Origin: Actinoplanes sp. DH11
GTDB lineage: Bacteria; Actinomycetota; Actinomycetes; Mycobacteriales; Micromonosporaceae
Assembly (NCBI RefSeq): GCF_020873875.1
Contig: NZ_JAHWGU010000002.1
Span: forward strand, 124,001 to 188,000
Direction: 5' to 3'
DNA: 64,000 bases
Part shown: positions 59,968 through 64,000 of the stretch, in pieces
Position numbering within the stretch: position 1 is the stretch's first letter
Layout: the number at the start of each line of letters is the position of its first letter
Position numbers and translations under genes: made by a program
Notes under the pieces: model-generated
Database searches by the model: none
What the model saw: only the letters and a program-made list of their open reading frames with translations
Told to the model about the DNA's origin: nothing

Positions 59968-61329
59968 TCAGGCGGCTCGGGCGGGTTTGCCCGCGTACAT
60001 CGCGGCGTCGGCCCTGGCCACCAGGTCCTCCCGGCTCAGGCCGGCGGCCGGGGGTGCGCTCGCGGTGCCCACGGTGACGCCCACGGTGACGGACCCGGCG
60101 GTCAGGGCCATCGGGCTGCGCAGCGACTCGCGGATGCGGTCGGCCAGGCCGGCGGGTTCGGGACCGTGCGTGACGATCAGGAACTCGTCGCCGCCGAGAC
60201 GGCCGACCACGTCGCCGGGGCGGACCACCGCGGTGAGGCGGGCGGCGACGACCCGGAGGGCTTCGTCGCCGGTCTGGTGGCCGTACCGGTCGTTGATGGG
60301 CTTGAAGCCGTCGAGGTCGCAGAGCAGAACCGTCACGCCGTCCGGTCCGGCCAGGGCGCGGTCGATCTCGGCCATCATGTGGCGGCGGTTGCGCAGGCCG
60401 GTCAGCTCGTCGTGGGACGCCTGGTGTGCCAGGGTGCGTTCGGCCTGTTCGCGCTGGGTGGTGAGGCGGTGGAAGCGCAGCAGCACCAGCGGGATGACCA
60501 GCAGGGTGCCGACCGCGAGCATCAGGGTGGCCGCGCTGCTGCCGCGCAGGATCTGCACCACGGTGAGCAGTGGGTTCGCACCGAGCGCGGCCGCCAGCCA
60601 GACCAGGTGGGCGCCGCTGCGCCGGGACGGTTCGCCGACCGGCTGCGGCTCGGTCACCGCGGCCACGTCGCGTTGCAGGGGTACGGCCGCGATCGTCACG
60701 AAGGCCAGCAGCAGCGACGTCGACCAGCCGGCGGTGAGCGCCGCCAGCGTGAACACCGCGGTCGCCGCCAGATAGGTCATCGTGGCCCGGCCCGGCGCGC
60801 GGGCCGCGGCCATCCGGATCAGGCAGCCGATGACGCCGCAGATCGCGAAGACGTCGACCATCAGCAGCATCTCGCCGGTGGACGTGGCGGCCTCGGTCAG
60901 GTGCGGTTCGACGGCCCACACCCACACCGGGCCACCGGCGCAGAGCCCGAGCACAGCCGCGTCGATCAGGCCACCGGCGTCGGCGGCCAGGCGGCGGCGC
61001 AACGCGATGGCCGTACCCATCAGGAAGAGGCCGTGCGCCGCGAACAGGGTGAAATCGGCGGCGGACCCTTCGGCCTTGCCGAGGTGGCCGCCGGAGAGCT
61101 GGTCGGGCCAGCTGAGCTGGCCGACGACGAGCAGAACGAGGCCGCCCATCGCGAGCAGCCAGGGCCGCTGGCGGGGCAGGCGCCGGGTGGCCAGCGCGTA
61201 GCCGAACGACACAAGCGGTGCCGCGACGATCAGCAGCTGCGCGACCGGACGGGCCGTGCCGGCGACCGCGTGAACGATCATGGCGACGGCCGCACCGAGC
61301 AGAAGGATTGCGCGCATCTCGGGCCTCAT
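59968..61329 (-). CDS. diguanylate cyclase (GGDEF) with membrane sensor region
   Basis: Protein of 453 residues. About eight to ten membrane segments (5-285) resemble a MASE-like sensor, followed by a short helical linker and a GGDEF domain (about 300-450) with RLGGDEFLIV. RPGD five residues before the motif is a complete inhibitory I-site, so the enzyme should make c-di-GMP and be feedback-controlled. No EAL domain. It converges with the LexA-like gene. c-di-GMP often controls exopolysaccharide, but no direct link to the locus here is visible. Confidence 0.92.
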   Translation of the reverse strand: MRPEMRAILLLGAAVAMIVHAVAGTARPVAQLLIVAAPLVSFGYALATRRLPRQRPWLLAMGGLVLLVVGQLSWPDQLSGGHLGKAEGSAADFTLFAAHGLFLMGTAIALRRRLAADAGGLIDAAVLGLCAGGPVWVWAVEPHLTEAATSTGEMLLMVDVFAICGVIGCLIRMAAARAPGRATMTYLAATAVFTLAALTAGWSTSLLLAFVTIAAVPLQRDVAAVTEPQPVGEPSRRSGAHLVWLAAALGANPLLTVVQILRGSSAATLMLAVGTLLVIPLVLLRFHRLTTQREQAERTLAHQASHDELTGLRNRRHMMAEIDRALAGPDGVTVLLCDLDGFKPINDRYGHQTGDEALRVVAARLTAVVRPGDVVGRLGGDEFLIVTHGPEPAGLADRIRESLRSPMALTAGSVTVGVTVGTASAPPAAGLSREDLVARADAAMYAGKPARAA

Positions 61330-61482
61330 CGGCGCGGCACACGTTTACTTGAGGCGATCAGGAAGTTACTTGGCGCGATGGGACCGCGAGCACGTGGGAG
61401 AGGTCGCCGAACCGGACAGGGCGGCACATCCGACCCGATAGGACTCTGGCGCCGTACCGATCGTGGATGGCAGGGTTTCGGC

Positions 61483-64000
61483 GTGTCCGGGGATCGGGGT
61501 GCGCCGCCGTCACGGTGGATGATCTGGCTAGGCGTGCTGACTGTCGCGGTCACCCAGCTGGCCGCCGCGGCGATCAACGCGGCGACCGGCAAGGAACGCT
61601 GGCCGGGCGTGCTCGACCTGATCCGGGCGTACCCGTTCCAGGCCGCCGGGATCCTGACCGCCGTGCTGGCCGTTCTCACGGCCGTCGCGGTGTGGTGGAC
61701 CGGGCGCCCGGCCGGGCATCGCGCCGACCCGCCGGCACCGGCCGTGGACCCGCCACCCGGCTGGGTGATCGACCGGCCGGACGAGGTGCACCGGGTGGTG
61801 CGGGCGCTGCGCCGGCGGCCCGGCCGCGCGGTCGGCATCACCACCGCGTTGCAGGGCGCGGGCGGGTTCGGCAAGACCACGCTGGCCCGCGTGGTGTGTG
61901 CGGACAAGCGGGTGCGCAGACGGTTCAAGGGCCGGATCTACCAGATCACGATGGGCCGGGACGTCCGCGGGGCGGCCGCGATCGCGGCGAAGGTCGGCGA
62001 CGTCATCCACCTGATCACCGGTGACCGGCCCGACCTCACCGACCCCGACCTCGCCGGCGCGCACCTGAGCCGGCTGCTCGACGAGCGACCGCGACTGCTC
62101 CTGGTCATCGATGACGTGTGGGAGGCCGATCAGGTCGCCCCCTTCCTGGTCGGCGGCCGGCGCTGCGTGCGGCTGGTGACGACCCGGATCCCGGCGACCC
62201 TGTCCGACGCGCACGACGCCGTGCTGGTGCCGGTGGACCAGATGTCACCGGACCAGGCGCGGGCGGTCTTGACCTGGGAACTTCCGCCGATGCCCCCGGG
62301 CATCACGGAACAGCTCCTGGCGGTCACCGGCCGCTGGCCGCTGCTGTTGCGCCTGATCAACCGGGCGCTGGCCGACGAGGTGAGCACCGGCGCGGACGCC
62401 GGCCAGGCCGCCGGCGCCTGGGTAGCCCTGCTGGCCGCCCGCGGTCCGGGTGCCGCCGACGACCGCCCGGTGACCGAGAACGATCTCGACGTGCCGCGGC
62501 TGCGGGCCCGCCTGGTCCGCGCGACGATCGAGGCCAGCACACGCTTGCTGAGCAACGACGTCGCCGATGGCGGGCGCGGGGGCGGCAGCGGCGTCGTGGG
62601 CGGGGGCGGCAGCGGCGTCGTGGGCGGGGGCGGCAGCGGCGTCGGCGGGGGCGGTGAGCCGGCTCGTCTCGCGGAGCTGGGCGTCTTCGTCGAGGACGAG
62701 ACCGTGCCGGTCACGCTGGTCGCCGAGCTCTGGCAGCGCACGGCCGGCCTCGACCTGAGCGAGTCCCGCCGGTTGTGCCGGCGACTGGCGGACCTGTCGC
62801 TGATCTCGGTCAAGCGCGACGGGACGGTGACGCTGCACGACGTGGTGCGCGCCTTCCTGCGCGAAGAACTCGGCGACCGGATCACCGAACTCAACGGCGC
62901 GCTCGCCGACGCGGTGGCCGGCCGGGTCACCGCGTGGTGGCAGCTCGGCGAGGACGAGCGCTACCTGTGGGAACACCTGATCACGCACCTGTGCGACGCG
63001 GGCCGCGCGGACGAGGCGCTCGCCGCGGCGCGGGACCTGCGGTGGGTGGCGGCGCGCCTGCGGGGGTACGGGCCGGCGGCCCCGATCCGCGACCTGCTCA
63101 CCACCGGCCTGCCCGAGGCAGCCGCGCTGGTGGCCGGCCTGACCCGGGCCGCGCACCTGCTCGCGCCGACCGACCCGCCGCACTTCGTGGTGGACGTGCT
63201 GCTGAGCCGGTTGCAGGAGGAACCGCTGTGGCGCGAGCAGGCGGCCGCCATGCAGGACGCCACGGAGCGCCCGATCCTGGTCAACCGGTGGCCCCTGCCG
63301 GACATGCCGAACCCGGCCATCCGCCGCATCCTCCCCGGCGCCACCAATGCGACGCACGCGGTGGTGGTGTCGCCGGACGGCGAGTGGATCGCATGCAGCC
63401 ACTACCACGACGTGCGGATCTGGGAGGTCGTCACCGGCCGGCGAATCGCGACGCTGCGCGGCGAGGACGGCTGGATCACCGCTCTCGCGTTGGCACCGGA
63501 CGGCGCCTGGCTGGCCACCGGCGGCAACAACGGCAAGATCCGGATCTGGGACGTCACCACCGCCGAGGTCGTCACCACGTTGATCGGGCACGCCGGTGGC
63601 GTGTTCACCCTGGCGATCACTCCCGATGGCGGTCGGCTCGTCTCCGCCGGCCACGACGGAGCGGTCCAGATCTGGGATCTGGCGGGGATGTCCGGGGAAT
63701 CGCACCTCACTCTCGACGAGCACACCGGCGCAGTCGAGGCGGTGGTCGTGGCGCCTGACGGCACCTGGCTGGCTTCGGGCGGCAGTGATCGAATCGTGCG
63801 GGTGTGGGATGCCGCCGACGGGCGGGTGGTGTCCACCATCTCCGGTCACCGACGCGCGGTGAACGCGCTGGCGGTGAGCGGGGACGGCACCTGGGTCGCC
63901 GCCAGCAACTCGGAACGGGCCATTCAGCTCTACGACATGCCCACGGGCCGGGTTCGGGCCACTCTGACCGGACACTCGCATCGCGTGGCGAGTCTGGCGT
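61483..64000 (+). CDS. NB-ARC STAND protein with WD40 repeats (3' end outside window)
   Basis: More than 839 residues. Order: two membrane segments (about 12-32 and 48-66), a P-loop domain with GAGGFGKTTLARVV (about 125) and LLLVIDDVW (Walker B, about 205), a winged-helix part, an insert of Gly-rich repeats, a helical region, and then WD40 repeats such as LSPDG and IWDV blades that continue past the window end. STAND proteins of this kind are signal-switch ATPases, often linked to regulation or defence. GTG at 61483 was chosen; an in-frame ATG at 61378 would add 35 basic residues. No effector domain is visible N-terminally. Confidence 0.88.
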   Translation, partial: MSGDRGAPPSRWMIWLGVLTVAVTQLAAAAINAATGKERWPGVLDLIRAYPFQAAGILTAVLAVLTAVAVWWTGRPAGHRADPPAPAVDPPPGWVIDRPDEVHRVVRALRRRPGRAVGITTALQGAGGFGKTTLARVVCADKRVRRRFKGRIYQITMGRDVRGAAAIAAKVGDVIHLITGDRPDLTDPDLAGAHLSRLLDERPRLLLVIDDVWEADQVAPFLVGGRRCVRLVTTRIPATLSDAHDAVLVPVDQMSPDQARAVLTWELPPMPPGITEQLLAVTGRWPLLLRLINRALADEVSTGADAGQAAGAWVALLAARGPGAADDRPVTENDLDVPRLRARLVRATIEASTRLLSNDVADGGRGGGSGVVGGGGSGVVGGGGSGVGGGGEPARLAELGVFVEDETVPVTLVAELWQRTAGLDLSESRRLCRRLADLSLISVKRDGTVTLHDVVRAFLREELGDRITELNGALADAVAGRVTAWWQLGEDERYLWEHLITHLCDAGRADEALAAARDLRWVAARLRGYGPAAPIRDLLTTGLPEAAALVAGLTRAAHLLAPTDPPHFVVDVLLSRLQEEPLWREQAAAMQDATERPILVNRWPLPDMPNPAIRRILPGATNATHAVVVSPDGEWIACSHYHDVRIWEVVTGRRIATLRGEDGWITALALAPDGAWLATGGNNGKIRIWDVTTAEVVTTLIGHAGGVFTLAITPDGGRLVSAGHDGAVQIWDLAGMSGESHLTLDEHTGAVEAVVVAPDGTWLASGGSDRIVRVWDAADGRVVSTISGHRRAVNALAVSGDGTWVAASNSERAIQLYDMPTGRVRATLTGHSHRVASLA
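62571..62655 (+). repeat. three tandem 24-base Gly/Ser/Val-coding units
   Basis: Repeated units encode GGGGSGVV (last copy shortened) between the helical and winged-helix parts of the STAND protein. Near-identical copies indicate recent expansion. It resembles a flexible Gly-Ser hinge. Confidence 0.85.

Noticed and set aside
1-64000. Long frames opposite or out of phase with real genes (for example 35727-40325 minus, 19978-22962 plus)
   Set aside because: These are antisense shadows of GC-rich genes; their translations are Arg/Gly/Ala/Pro-rich and show no domains.
1-64000. CRISPR arrays, transposases, rRNA or tRNA genes
   Set aside because: None found. The regular repeats seen are coding low-complexity tracts without unique spacers.

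Overview
The window is about 64 kb of very GC-rich DNA with many GTG and TTG starts, four-base start/stop overlaps between adjacent genes, and typical actinomycete families: ECF sigma factor operon, CsbD, DUF6907, CPBP protease, NB-ARC/WD40 STAND protein. I infer a filamentous actinomycete, probably Micromonosporaceae (Actinoplanes-like). No rRNA, tRNA, CRISPR array, integrase or transposase was seen.

Positions 1-46.9 kb form a large surface-polysaccharide locus of the Wzx/Wzy type. (a) 1-7 kb: a PIG-L deacetylase and an M23 peptidase diverge. A WbpD-like acetyltransferase follows, then a tightly coupled operon of Gfo/Idh/MocA oxidoreductase, SDR, two DegT-type aminotransferases and a NeuD/PglD-type acyltransferase, which should make N-acylated amino-sugar nucleotides. 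(b) 7-9.4 kb: an MFS permease and a membrane-anchored beta-propeller protein. (c) 9.5-16.1 kb: the most unusual part, a leftward cassette of GNAT protein, AMP-forming acyl ligase, type III-fold PLP decarboxylase, acyl carrier protein and beta-helix protein. A second, paralogous beta-helix protein lies on its far side. The ligase/decarboxylase/carrier trio resembles genes that accompany exosortase A/EPS loci in Proteobacteria. (d) 16.2-25.6 kb: a leftward block with Wzz-like, Wzy-like, a 1301-residue secreted DUF4082 protein, a glycosyltransferase and a Wzx-like flippase. (e) 25.9-32.4 kb: glycosyltransferases, a NodB-type deacetylase and an erythromycin-esterase-family protein. (f) 32.7-40.3 kb: two more giant secreted DUF4082 proteins, rightward and coupled. 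(g) 40.4-46.9 kb: nucleotide-sugar dehydrogenase, the initiating polyprenyl-phosphate sugar transferase, and all four dTDP-rhamnose genes (rmlC-rmlA divergent from rmlB-rmlD).

A likely working order is: nucleotide sugars (Rml, dehydrogenase, amino-sugar genes) feed the membrane-bound initiating transferase and the glycosyltransferases; repeat units are flipped by the Wzx-like protein, polymerised by the Wzy-like protein and length-controlled by the Wzz-like protein. The deacetylases, esterase-like, beta-helix and DUF4082 proteins may modify, process or bind the polymer outside the cell.

From 47 kb onward the content is mixed. There is an ECF sigma operon with a repeat-rich membrane partner, a GT39-like membrane glycosyltransferase, and a probable metal-homeostasis group (CobW-like protein without a P-loop, CDF exporter, ArsR repressor). 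A CPBP protease follows, then a patch of small hypothetical genes around an XRE/TPR regulator (54.6-58.9 kb) that looks like accessory DNA. The end holds CsbD, a LexA-like repressor, a diguanylate cyclase and a large STAND protein that runs off the window.

Several starts have a TANNNT-like -10 element only 6-8 bases upstream and no ribosome-binding site, suggesting leaderless mRNAs; the clearest case is the divergent rmlA/rmlB pair.
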